Shown piece after piece: positions 15,908 to 23,694 of a DNA stretch of 64,000 nucleotides (position 1 is its first letter; each line of letters opens with the position of its first letter). This DNA comes from Desulfovermiculus sp041686195. Its GTDB lineage: Bacteria > Desulfobacterota > Desulfovibrionia > Desulfovibrionales > Desulfothermaceae. The notes beneath the pieces are model-generated. The model was not told the DNA's origin, did not search any database, and saw only the letters and a list, made by a program, of their open reading frames with translations. The stretch covers positions 1-64,000 of the forward strand of contig JAWLEI010000004.1 of the NCBI GenBank assembly GCA_041686195.1, read 5' to 3'. Both the position numbers and the translations under genes were made by a program.

Positions 15908-16297
15908 ATGTATGACAGCGGCAAGATCTTGACCGGATTGGTTATTTTTCTTTTTTTGATTACCTTTCCCTTCTGGTACAACCTGGGCCAGGCCTCATAT
16001 GAGGAACCGGATCTGTTGATGCCTGATGATGCCGAGGCATGTATCGAGCCCACGGAATGGATGCGGGCCAATCACATGGAGCTCCTGGATGTGTGGCGGG
16101 ACATGGTGGTCAGAGATGGTTTGAGTACGTATGTCAGCAGCACAGGAGAAGAAATGGAGATTAGCCTGCAAAAGACATGCATGGACTGTCACACGGACAT
16201 GGCCAGATTTTGCGACGAGTGCCACAACAAAGCAGCTGTGAGTCCATACTGCTGGGACTGCCACATAGCGCCCGAGGAGGTGGCCAATGGACAATAA
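15908..16297 (+). CDS. dsrJ: DsrJ, triheme cytochrome c
   Basis: A 129-residue periplasmic cytochrome held by one N-terminal membrane segment (about residues 7-26, probably uncleaved). Three heme c sites are seen: C91xxC94H95, C102xxC105H106 and C115xxC118H119. Cys45 sits in the position of the conserved cysteine that serves as unusual axial heme ligand in studied DsrJ proteins. The gene overlaps dsrO by 11 bases. Size and spacing are normal for the family. Confidence 0.96.
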   Translation: MYDSGKILTGLVIFLFLITFPFWYNLGQASYEEPDLLMPDDAEACIEPTEWMRANHMELLDVWRDMVVRDGLSTYVSSTGEEMEISLQKTCMDCHTDMARFCDECHNKAAVSPYCWDCHIAPEEVANGQ

Positions 16298-17060
16298 CAG
16301 GAGAGCATTTCTAAAGATTGCCGGGATCAGTGCTGCCCTGGGCTTCGGCGGCGGGCTCCCTCTTGCTCTGCAGGCTGCATATCCGGATGAAGCCCGGTAT
16401 ATCGCGAGTGAGAGTGAAGTGACCGCCAAGCGGTGGGGCATGGTCATTGATACCCGCAAATTTGATACAGCCGAGGACTTTGATCAGGTGATCCAGGCCT
16501 GCCATCGCTATCACAATGTGCCTGAAATTCAGGGTAATGAAGAAATCAAGTGGATTTGGACCGATGCGTTCAAGCACGTCTTTCCCAGCGTGACCAACCC
16601 CTATCTGGCGGACAGGCTGGAAAACAAGGAGTATTTGCTTTTGTGCAACCACTGTGACAATCCGCCCTGTGTTCGGGTGTGTCCAACCAAGGCCACTTTT
16701 CAGCGGGCTGACGGGATTGTGATGATGGATTACCACCGCTGCATAGGCTGCCGATACTGTATGGCCGGTTGCCCTTTTGGAGCTCGCAGCTTCAACTTTT
16801 CCGATCCAGCGCCGCATGTGTCTGACCCCAACCCTGATTTTCCGTACCGAATGCGCGGAGTTGTGGAAAAATGCAACTTCTGTGCTGAACGTCTGGAGCA
16901 AGGGCAGATGCCCGCCTGTGTTGAGGCCTCTGATGGTGCACTCATTTTTGGCGATCTCAATGATCCTGATTCCCATATCCGGCAGGTATTGCGCGAGAAC
17001 TACACCATCAGGCGCAAGGGCGATTTGGGTACCGATCCATGTGTATTCTACATAGTCTAG
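16287..17060 (+). CDS. dsrO: DsrO, periplasmic Tat-exported iron-sulfur protein
   Basis: A 257-residue ferredoxin-like subunit. The N-terminus NNRRAFLKIAG is a twin-arginine signal (Arg5-Arg6) followed by a hydrophobic stretch, so it is exported folded. It has at least three multi-Cys blocks: CNHCDNPPCVRVCP, CIGCRYCMAGCP and CNFCAERLEQGQMPAC, giving several [4Fe-4S] clusters that link DsrJ to DsrP. Its ATG lies inside the end of dsrJ; dsrP starts 9 bases after its stop. Confidence 0.96.
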   Translation: MDNNRRAFLKIAGISAALGFGGGLPLALQAAYPDEARYIASESEVTAKRWGMVIDTRKFDTAEDFDQVIQACHRYHNVPEIQGNEEIKWIWTDAFKHVFPSVTNPYLADRLENKEYLLLCNHCDNPPCVRVCPTKATFQRADGIVMMDYHRCIGCRYCMAGCPFGARSFNFSDPAPHVSDPNPDFPYRMRGVVEKCNFCAERLEQGQMPACVEASDGALIFGDLNDPDSHIRQVLRENYTIRRKGDLGTDPCVFYIV

Positions 17061-17069
17061 GGGGCCGAC

Positions 17070-18230
17070 ATGTTTGAAAAAGCGTTACAAGGCGATCGAC
17101 GCTACTGGGCCTGGATTATTTTTCTCCTGGCCGTGATGGGGATAGGGAGCATCTTCTATATCTATCAGCTGGTTAACGGCTTGACTGTGACCGGATTGTC
17201 CCGAGATGTGTCCTGGGGTTTTTATATCGCGCAATTTACGTATATGGTCGGTGTGGCCGCCTCGGCTGTCATGCTCGTGCTTCCACTGTATCTGCACAAT
17301 GCCAAGCAGTTCAGCCGCATGGTTATTTTGGGCGAGTTCATGGCCATTGCTGCGGTTATCGTCTGTCTGGGGTTTATCGTTGTTGATCTCGGTCAGCCGC
17401 AGCGGTTGATGAATGTCATCCTGCATCCTACCCCCAACTCTATCCTGTTTTGGGACATGATTGTCCTGAATGGTTATCTGCTGCTGAACATCGTTATCGG
17501 CTGGGCCAATCTCAGCGCTGAAAATAAGCGCCTTCCTCATCCCAGCTGGGTCAAGCCGATTATATATGTGTCCATTGTCTGGGCGGTGAGCATTCATACC
17601 GTAACCGCTTTCCTGTACCAGGGCCTGCCGGGCCGGCACTACTGGCTGACCGCCATTCTGGCCGCCAGATTTCTGTCTTCGGCCTTCTGCTCCGGACCGG
17701 CCATATTGATCATCCTGGCCATGATCGCCAAGAAGGTGGCCAAGTTTGATCCCGGGGAAAAGGCGGTCCAGACCCTGGCCACCATTATTACCTATGCCAT
17801 GCTGATTAATGTGTTTTTCTTCCTTCTGGAAGTCTTCACTGCATTTTACAGCAATGTGCCCGGGCATACGCATACCATTGCCTATCTGTTCACCGGTGCC
17901 CATGGCGCGAGCAGTCTGGTCGGCTGGATGTGGGTCATGACCGTATGTGCCATCCTCTCCCTTGTCCTTTTGGTTCCGCATCAGTTCAGGAAAAAACCTG
18001 AGCTTCTTGTTCCCGGGCTGCTGTTGCTCATAGCCGCAACCTGGATCGATAAAGGATTGGGGCTGGTGGTCGGTGGGTTCATTCCCAACCCCTTTGATAC
18101 CATCACTGAGTATGCCCCGACCTTTCCTGAGATTATGATTTCGGTCATGATCTATGCCACAGGACTTTTGGTCCTCACTGTACTGTGGAAGGTGGCCATA
18201 GGGGTGAAAAAAGAGACTGGAGAAGTGTGA
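17070..18230 (+). CDS. dsrP: DsrP, NrfD-type membrane subunit
   Basis: A 386-residue polytopic protein of the NrfD/PsrC family, about ten hydrophobic segments spread over the whole length, with no heme or cluster motif. In DsrMKJOP it is the second quinone-interacting subunit. It ends the M-K-J-O-P series; a ferredoxin gene follows after 121 bases. Long open frames on the opposite strand are shadows of this hydrophobic coding region. Confidence 0.95.
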   Translation: MFEKALQGDRRYWAWIIFLLAVMGIGSIFYIYQLVNGLTVTGLSRDVSWGFYIAQFTYMVGVAASAVMLVLPLYLHNAKQFSRMVILGEFMAIAAVIVCLGFIVVDLGQPQRLMNVILHPTPNSILFWDMIVLNGYLLLNIVIGWANLSAENKRLPHPSWVKPIIYVSIVWAVSIHTVTAFLYQGLPGRHYWLTAILAARFLSSAFCSGPAILIILAMIAKKVAKFDPGEKAVQTLATIITYAMLINVFFFLLEVFTAFYSNVPGHTHTIAYLFTGAHGASSLVGWMWVMTVCAILSLVLLVPHQFRKKPELLVPGLLLLIAATWIDKGLGLVVGGFIPNPFDTITEYAPTFPEIMISVMIYATGLLVLTVLWKVAIGVKKETGEV

Positions 18231-18351
18231 AGAAAACAAAACCGCACCGGGCCGGCCGGAGTCTCCATCTGCTGCCACCCCGGCGCTTTCGTTTACTTTT
18301 TTAGAGGTATATAACTTTTGTTTAACATCAATTCCCTTGAGGAGGAAACTC

Positions 18352-18537
18352 ATGCCTAGAGTGATTATCGATGAAGAAAAATGCATTGGTTGCGGAGAGT
18401 GTGTGGATGTATGCCCTGCTGAAGTCCTGGAAATGCAGGACGACAAGGCTGTGGTTATCAACGAAGACGAGTGCCTGGAGTGTGAATCCTGTGTTGAGAC
18501 CTGTGAGCAGGATGCTATTACCCTGGAAACCGATTAA
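18352..18537 (+). CDS. 2[4Fe-4S] ferredoxin
   Basis: A 61-residue bacterial-type ferredoxin with two CxxCxxCxxxC motifs (CIGCGECVDVCP and CLECESCVETCE). The start is ATG 18352, directly after GAGGAGG; a further in-frame start at 18337 lacks a ribosome site. The Asp/Glu-rich composition is usual for a low-potential electron carrier. It lies between dsrP and a hairpin, and probably is transcribed with or just after dsrMKJOP. A role as electron partner of the Dsr system is inferred from position only. Confidence 0.92.
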   Translation: MPRVIIDEEKCIGCGECVDVCPAEVLEMQDDKAVVINEDECLECESCVETCEQDAITLETD

Positions 18538-18860
18538 TATTGCCGGGTGAATATGTTGCAGACGGGCAGGGGGAGGATATGGTGATCGAGGTTTTCCCCT
18601 GCATTTCACCGGCCATGCGAGCGAAATGAGCTGGCAAGCCCCTGATGTGATTTCATATCAGGGGCTTGTCTTTAGGGGTAAAATCTCGTTTCACTCGAGC
18701 GTAATCCGCGTCTTCTGCGGTTATGATCTTGTCCACAGGCTTCTTCCTCGATCAAAACGGGCGTTTGCATCATCCCCCTCAACCTGAATTTTCACAGTTG
18801 ACGCCCCATGCTCCCTCAGGCACACTTGGCGCACGCAAATTATGGCAGTGAGGTAGGTGT
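18538..18860. other. Gene-free stretch after the ferredoxin: hairpin and one repeat module
   Basis: The gap holds a terminator-like hairpin (18635-18673) and a module TTAGGGGTAAAATCTCG... ending CTCGAG at 18672-18699 that recurs nearly unchanged at 27403-27430. I see no gene or clear promoter in the rest, although the next gene at 18861 probably needs one. Confidence 0.6.
18635..18673 (+). terminator. Terminator-like hairpin after the ferredoxin gene
   Basis: CAAGCCCCTGAT (18635-18646) pairs perfectly with ATCAGGGGCTTG (18657-18668), loop of 10 bases, followed by a weak T-run (TCTTT). It would close the dsrMKJOP-ferredoxin transcript. Confidence 0.7.
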
Positions 18861-19583
18861 ATGCAATTTGATTTGACCCCTTTTTTTGAAGAGTATCAAA
18901 ATATTGTCCAAGGTCTGGATACGGCCTTTGAGCAGATTCAAAGCCAATATCCGCAGGAAGTCCGGTGTGAGCAGGGGTGCTGTGAATGCTGTTATGCCCT
19001 CTTTGATCTGACCCTGGTCGAGGCCATGTTCCTCAACCGCCAGTTTCATAATCATCTGGACCAGGACCAGAAGGATTCGGTCCTGGAACGCGCAGACAGA
19101 GCGGACCGGGATATCCACAAGATAAAGCATCAGGCCTTTAAAGCCCGGCAGAAAGGAATCGATCCAGAGGAGATACTTCGGGAGGTCGGAACCAAGCAGG
19201 TCCGCTGTCCATTGCTCGAAGATGAGAATATGTGCCTGTTGTATGCCTATCGCCCTCTAACCTGCCGGGTCTATGGACTGCCCCTGCAGATTCATGGCCA
19301 GGTCCGGACCTGCGGGAAGACCGGATTTGAACCCGGAGAATCCTATCCAACCATAAACATGGACACATTGCAGGACCGGCTCATGGATATCAGCCAGCGC
19401 ATGGTCCAGTCTATGCCCACCAAGTACGACAAGCTGGCAGAGGTCCTGGTCCCTGTATCCATGGCCCTTATGACTGAGTATGATGATGAATATCTGGGCA
19501 TTGTCCAGCCCAAGCAAAAGATGCCGGCTCAAGCGGCGGAATGGACATTAGGACCGAGCGAAGAGGAGCCGGAGAATGGATAA
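18861..19583 (+). CDS. YkgJ-family Fe/Zn-chelating cysteine cluster protein
   Basis: A 240-residue cytoplasmic protein with the YkgJ (formerly UPF0153) cysteine pattern: CEQGCCECCYALFDLT near residue 36-50, CPLLEDENMCLLYAYRPLTCRVYGLP near 114-140, and a further Cys just after. The cysteines probably bind a metal. The molecular role of the family is unknown. It overlaps the next gene by 8 bases and lies between dsrP-ferredoxin and dsrAB, so a role in sulfite reductase assembly is possible but not shown. Confidence 0.82.
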   Translation: MQFDLTPFFEEYQNIVQGLDTAFEQIQSQYPQEVRCEQGCCECCYALFDLTLVEAMFLNRQFHNHLDQDQKDSVLERADRADRDIHKIKHQAFKARQKGIDPEEILREVGTKQVRCPLLEDENMCLLYAYRPLTCRVYGLPLQIHGQVRTCGKTGFEPGESYPTINMDTLQDRLMDISQRMVQSMPTKYDKLAEVLVPVSMALMTEYDDEYLGIVQPKQKMPAQAAEWTLGPSEEEPENG

Positions 19584-19926
19584 GGAAGCCCAGAAAAAGG
19601 CGATATACGAGCGAATGTCTTCCCGGAGGAAGCGGTTTGTCGACCGCATCGGGTATGACAAGTGGGATCCGTTCCAGGAGCCCAAGCATCCTATAGAAAT
19701 CCGCACTGAAGCCACCCAGCGAACGGCCCAGGATCTGTATAATCAATTCTTTGCTGAAAACGAGGTCAATCATAGGACATCTGCTTATAATCGCGGGGTG
19801 TATGAGTTCTGTATGGGCATTTTCGGTCGCGATGACCGTTTTCGGGGGATTTTTGATTTTTGCCAGTGGTATGCGCAGGAGCTTAGAAAACGAAATATAG
19901 ATCCCGCCCAGGTGTGGGACGATTAA
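19576..19926 (+). CDS. Small conserved-looking protein, function unknown
   Basis: A 116-residue charged protein that I do not recognise. It is rich in Arg, Lys, Phe and Tyr, has one cysteine-containing stretch (YEFCMGIFGRD) and one further Cys, and no membrane segment. Its ATG overlaps the 3' end of the YkgJ gene (8 bases), indicating translational coupling, and a TPR gene follows 55 bases later. The three genes look like one accessory unit between the Dsr membrane complex and dsrAB. Confidence 0.7.
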   Translation: MDKEAQKKAIYERMSSRRKRFVDRIGYDKWDPFQEPKHPIEIRTEATQRTAQDLYNQFFAENEVNHRTSAYNRGVYEFCMGIFGRDDRFRGIFDFCQWYAQELRKRNIDPAQVWDD

Positions 19927-19981
19927 GCAATAAACCCAGATAACTATATCCAGAACAGGCTGTAAAGAGCATGGAGAGAGT

Positions 19982-20611
19982 ATGGCCGAACAGTATCAAA
20001 GCATTGATGAATACTTGGAAACCTTGAAAAAACAGTTGAAGGACAATCCCCAGGACGGGGTGGCCCATTACAACATGGGCTGTGTGCTGATAGGTAGAGG
20101 TGAATATGAAAAGGCCGAGCAGGAGTTGAAGACAGCTATTCAGATGACCCCGGATCTGGCCGAAGCCTATGTCCAGCTGGGGGGACTTGCTCTGCGCAAT
20201 GGAGATCTGATGACCTGTCTGAGCTACAATAAAAAGGCTGCCGAGTTCCGGCCCAGGTTCGCAGTTCCGCACGGCAATGTGGGATTTGTGCACCTGCAGA
20301 TGGGAAAGGTCGATGAAGCCATCGCAGCTTTACGCCGGGCATTGAGTTTTGATCCCAAATTTGTGCAGGCCAGATCTACATTGGCCAGCGCTTATCTCAT
20401 GCAGGGCGATGTTGATGGATGCATTGAGCAGTGCAGGCAGGTTTTGGCTGAACAGCCCACCTTTGGTCCGGCCTACAACAATCTCTGCCTGGCCTATATG
20501 CAGCGTGAAGAATATGATCAGGCTGTAGAGAATTGCGACTTGGCCATCAAGTACGGTTATGAAATGCCTCAAGACATTTTGCAGGAACTCAACCCGCATC
20601 GAAAGGAGTAG
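19982..20611 (+). CDS. TPR-repeat protein
   Basis: A 209-residue soluble protein made almost wholly of tetratricopeptide repeats (about five, residues 20-195) with the usual pattern GxxYxxxGxxxxAxxxFxxAxxxxP, for example VAHYNMGCVLIGRGEYEKAE. Such repeats bind other proteins. No catalytic motif is seen. GGAGAG lies just before the ATG. It ends 210 bases before dsrA, which has its own promoter-like sequence. Confidence 0.85.
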   Translation: MAEQYQSIDEYLETLKKQLKDNPQDGVAHYNMGCVLIGRGEYEKAEQELKTAIQMTPDLAEAYVQLGGLALRNGDLMTCLSYNKKAAEFRPRFAVPHGNVGFVHLQMGKVDEAIAALRRALSFDPKFVQARSTLASAYLMQGDVDGCIEQCRQVLAEQPTFGPAYNNLCLAYMQREEYDQAVENCDLAIKYGYEMPQDILQELNPHRKE

Positions 20612-20699
20612 GGTCAATGTCGGCCTGTGCCTGGGCCGGGCGTGATGAAAGAGGGAGGGTGAAAACCCGCGCATTTGGGGAGCTAAGAAGTATTTGGCC

Positions 20700-20729
20700 T
20701 TGACAAAAGCCCTCTCTTGTCCCTAATAT
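20700..20729 (+). promoter_or_regulatory. Promoter of dsrAB
   Basis: TTGACA (20700-20705) and TAATAT (20724-20729) are separated by 18 bases, with a predicted start near 20737 and a leader of about 85 bases to ATG 20822. AAGGAGG lies before the start codon. Confidence 0.6.
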
Positions 20730-20821
20730 CACAAACTCCATGGCATGAGGCCGAGTTTATCATAGCTGTTGGAATTGTTTTGCACTCCAAAACCTTATGA
20801 CTACGAGAAGGAGGCTGAGTA

Positions 20822-22138
20822 ATGGCATTCAAGCATGAAACCCCTTTGCTGGACCAGCTTGAGAGCGGGCCATGGCCAAGCTTTGTGTCCGATTTGAAGC
20901 GGCAGGCCACGCATCGGAAAGAGAACCCGGACAATGTTGAGTACCAGATCGATACTGATTGCGTTGAGGACATCCTGGGCGTTGTCGAGTTGTCCTACAA
21001 AGAAAAGGAAGTACACTGGAAACACGGCGGTATCGTCGGTGTGTTCGGCTACGGAGGCGGGGTTATCGGCCGGTACTGCGACCAGCCGCAGCAGTTTCCG
21101 GGGGTTGCCCATTTTCATACCATGCGCGTCAATCAGCCCAACGGGAAATACTACACCACAGATTATCTGCGCAAGATCTGTGATCTGTGGGACTTCCGCG
21201 GCAGCGGGATGATGAACATGCACGGCTCAACCGGAGACATCATTTTTCTGGGGACCCGGACCGAACAGCTGGAAGAGATCTTTTATGAAATGACCCATAA
21301 GCTGGATCAGGACCTCGGCGGCTCAGGCTCTAACCTGCGCACGCCCTCCTGCTGCCTGGGCGAATCCAGGTGCGAATGGTCCTGCTACAACACCCAGGAG
21401 CTCTGCTACCAGCTGACCCACGAGTATCAGGACGAGCTGCACCGGCCTGCCTTCCCCTACAAGTTCAAGTTCAAGTTCGACGGTTGTCCCAATGGCTGCG
21501 TGGCTTCCATTGCCCGGGCTGATATGTCCTTTATCGGGACCTGGAGAGACAATATCCGCATCGATCAGGAAGCGGTCAAGGCCTATATGGGCGGAGAATT
21601 TCCTCCCAATGGCGGGGCTCATGCCGGCCGGGACTGGGGTCCTTTCGACATCCAGAAGGAAGTTATCGATCTCTGCCCCACCCAGTGCATGTGGATGGAA
21701 GGCGATCAACTGAAGATCAATGACAAGGAATGCAATCGCTGCATGCACTGCATCAATGTCATGCCCAGGGCTCTGCGGCCGGGCGAGGACAAGGGACTGT
21801 CCATCCTGGTTGGCGCGAAAGCACCCATCCTGGACGGAGCCCAGATGAGCTCCATGCTGGTTCCTTTTATGAAGGTTGAAGAGCCTTACGACGATATCAA
21901 GGAAGTGATTGAAAATATCTGGGACTGGTGGATGGAAGAGGGCAAGAACCGGGAACGTCTGGGCGAACTGATCAAGCGGCAGGGATTTCAGAAGCTCCTG
22001 GATGTCACTGGCCTCAAGGCTCTGGCCCAGCACGTCCAAGAGCCACGCCACAATCCCTACATCTTCTGGAGAGAAGAAGAAGTACCGGGTGGATTTAGTC
22101 AAGATATCACTGAGTTCAGGAAACGCCATCAACGCTAA
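20822..22138 (+). CDS. dsrA: DsrA, dissimilatory sulfite reductase alpha subunit
   Basis: A 438-residue subunit of the cytoplasmic alpha2beta2 enzyme that reduces sulfite to the DsrC-bound sulfur level with siroheme and [4Fe-4S] clusters. The siroheme-coupled cluster ligands follow the C-x5-C (Cys178, Cys184) and C-x3-C (Cys222, Cys226) pattern. An inserted ferredoxin domain carries CPTQCMWMEG and CNRCMHCINVMP. In the reductive-type enzyme DsrA's siroheme site is structurally non-catalytic in Desulfovibrio, the active one being in DsrB. Length and motifs are full. Start of the dsrA-dsrB-dsrD-dsrN series. Confidence 0.98.
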   Translation: MAFKHETPLLDQLESGPWPSFVSDLKRQATHRKENPDNVEYQIDTDCVEDILGVVELSYKEKEVHWKHGGIVGVFGYGGGVIGRYCDQPQQFPGVAHFHTMRVNQPNGKYYTTDYLRKICDLWDFRGSGMMNMHGSTGDIIFLGTRTEQLEEIFYEMTHKLDQDLGGSGSNLRTPSCCLGESRCEWSCYNTQELCYQLTHEYQDELHRPAFPYKFKFKFDGCPNGCVASIARADMSFIGTWRDNIRIDQEAVKAYMGGEFPPNGGAHAGRDWGPFDIQKEVIDLCPTQCMWMEGDQLKINDKECNRCMHCINVMPRALRPGEDKGLSILVGAKAPILDGAQMSSMLVPFMKVEEPYDDIKEVIENIWDWWMEEGKNRERLGELIKRQGFQKLLDVTGLKALAQHVQEPRHNPYIFWREEEVPGGFSQDITEFRKRHQR

Positions 22139-22150
22139 GGGAGGACAGCT

Positions 22151-23353
22151 ATGGCTTTTGTGTCATCCGGATATAACCCAGATAAGCCGATGGAAGATCG
22201 GATCACGGATATCGGGAACCACCACTATGGTGAGTTCCTGCCCCCGGTGATCAAGAATAACTTTGGAAAATGGCAGTGGCACGAGATCCTGGAGCCAGGC
22301 GTGCTCATGCATAAATCAGAAACCGGCGACGAGGTGTACACGGTCCGTGTGGGCGGGATGCGCCTGATGAGCGTGGAATTCGCCCGGGAGATCTGTGAAA
22401 TCGCTGACAAGCATTGTGACGGTTATGTCCGCTTCACCACCCGGAACAACATTGAGTTCATGGTGGACAGCAAGGACAAGGTCGAGCCCCTGAAACAGGA
22501 TCTTATGAGCCGCAAGATGGAAGGCGGTTCCTACAAGTTCCCCATCGGCGGAACCGGAGCCGGCTTGACCAATATCATCCATACCCAGGGCTGGATCCAT
22601 TGCCATACCCCGGCCACTGATGCCTCAGGCACAGTGAAAGTGGTCATGGACGAACTCTTCGACGAGTTCCAGCAGATGAAGTTGCCTGCCCAGTTGCGCA
22701 TTTCCATGGCCTGCTGCCTGAATATGTGCGGGGCTGTGCACTGCTCGGACATCGCCATCCTGGGTTATCACCGCAAGCCGCCCATGGTTGATGATTTGTG
22801 GTTGGATAACCTGTGCGAGATTCCCCTGGCCATTGCAGCTTGCCCCACAGCTGCCATCAAGCCCAAAAAGAAAACGGTTACGTCGGAGCGCACTGGGGAG
22901 CAGATCGAGGTCAAGAGTGTTGAGATCAATGTGGATAAGTGCATGTACTGTGGCAACTGCTACACCATGTGCCCCTCTCTCCCCCTGACCAATGCCGAGG
23001 GCGACGGGATCGTGCTCATGGCTGGGGGCAAGGTCTCCAACCGGATCAGTGCTCCCAAGTTCTCCAAGGTGGTGGTGGCCTTCATTCCCAATGAGACCCC
23101 GCGCTGGCCGACATTGGCCAAGGACATCCGCCAGATCGTGGAGGCCTATGAGAAAAACGCCAAAAAGTACGAGCGCCTGGGTGACTGGGCCGAGCGCATC
23201 GGCTGGGAAAAGTTCTTTGAAGTCACCGGTCTGGAGTTCTCGCATCACCTGATCGACGACTTCCGCGATCCTGCCTACTACACCTGGCGACAGACCACGA
23301 ACTTCAAGTTTACTGAAGGGATGAACGACTACGCGGCGATTAAGGCCGAGTAG
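22151..23353 (+). CDS. dsrB: DsrB, dissimilatory sulfite reductase beta subunit
   Basis: A 400-residue partner of DsrA carrying the catalytic siroheme. Cluster ligands are Cys151 and the CCLNMC group (Cys188, Cys189, Cys193), the same spacing as in Desulfovibrio DsrB. A ferredoxin domain near residues 230-285 has CPTAAIKP and CMYCGNCYTMCP. It starts 12 bases after dsrA with GGGAGG as ribosome site. A terminator-like hairpin follows before dsrD. Confidence 0.98.
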   Translation: MAFVSSGYNPDKPMEDRITDIGNHHYGEFLPPVIKNNFGKWQWHEILEPGVLMHKSETGDEVYTVRVGGMRLMSVEFAREICEIADKHCDGYVRFTTRNNIEFMVDSKDKVEPLKQDLMSRKMEGGSYKFPIGGTGAGLTNIIHTQGWIHCHTPATDASGTVKVVMDELFDEFQQMKLPAQLRISMACCLNMCGAVHCSDIAILGYHRKPPMVDDLWLDNLCEIPLAIAACPTAAIKPKKKTVTSERTGEQIEVKSVEINVDKCMYCGNCYTMCPSLPLTNAEGDGIVLMAGGKVSNRISAPKFSKVVVAFIPNETPRWPTLAKDIRQIVEAYEKNAKKYERLGDWAERIGWEKFFEVTGLEFSHHLIDDFRDPAYYTWRQTTNFKFTEGMNDYAAIKAE

Positions 23354-23365
23354 GTTGTGCAATCT

Positions 23366-23392
23366 AAAGGAGGGGGCGTTTGCCCCCTCTTT
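23366..23392 (+). terminator. Hairpin between dsrB and dsrD, possible partial terminator
   Basis: GAGGGGGC (23370-23377) pairs with GCCCCCTC (23382-23389), loop GTTT, with A-U pairs extending the base and a short T-run (TCTTTGACTTT). It would lower read-through into dsrD and dsrN or stabilise the dsrAB message. Confidence 0.7.
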
Positions 23393-23418
23393 GACTTTAC
23401 GAAATGGAGGCATGCCCC

Positions 23419-23670
23419 ATGGCCAACGAAGAGCTGAAACAAAAAGTGGTTGATGAACTGAAAAAGAAGTCAGCAAGCAAGACGAAGTTTTATTTTAATG
23501 ATTTGGCCAAGATTATGGATGAGAAGCCACGGGCGGCCAAGAAAATAGTCAATGAAATGGTTTCCGAGGGCCTGCTTACCTTCTGGTCCAGCGGGAGCAC
23601 CACCATGTACACCCTCCCTGGAATAGGCAAGCAAGCCGGGGCAGAGGGAGAAGGTGGGAAGGAAGAGTAA
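23419..23670 (+). CDS. dsrD: DsrD, sulfite reduction accessory protein
   Basis: An 83-residue winged-helix protein found only with reductive-type dsrAB; it has been reported to stimulate DsrAB activity. The core KFYFNDLAKIMDE, the RAAKKIVNEMVSEG helix and WSSGSTTMYTLPGIGKQA are the family signature. I place the start at ATG 23419 with GGAGG 8 bases before it, matching the usual N-terminus; an in-frame ATG at 23404 would add five residues. It is 65 bases after dsrB, past a hairpin. Confidence 0.95.
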   Translation: MANEELKQKVVDELKKKSASKTKFYFNDLAKIMDEKPRAAKKIVNEMVSEGLLTFWSSGSTTMYTLPGIGKQAGAEGEGGKEE

Positions 23671-23694
23671 CCTGCATTATACCATCTGGTTTTT

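Noticed and set aside
17085..18461. 458-codon open frame on the minus strand
   Set aside because: It is fully antisense to dsrP and the ferredoxin gene, has low-complexity His/Gly/Gln-rich content and no family signature: a codon-bias shadow.
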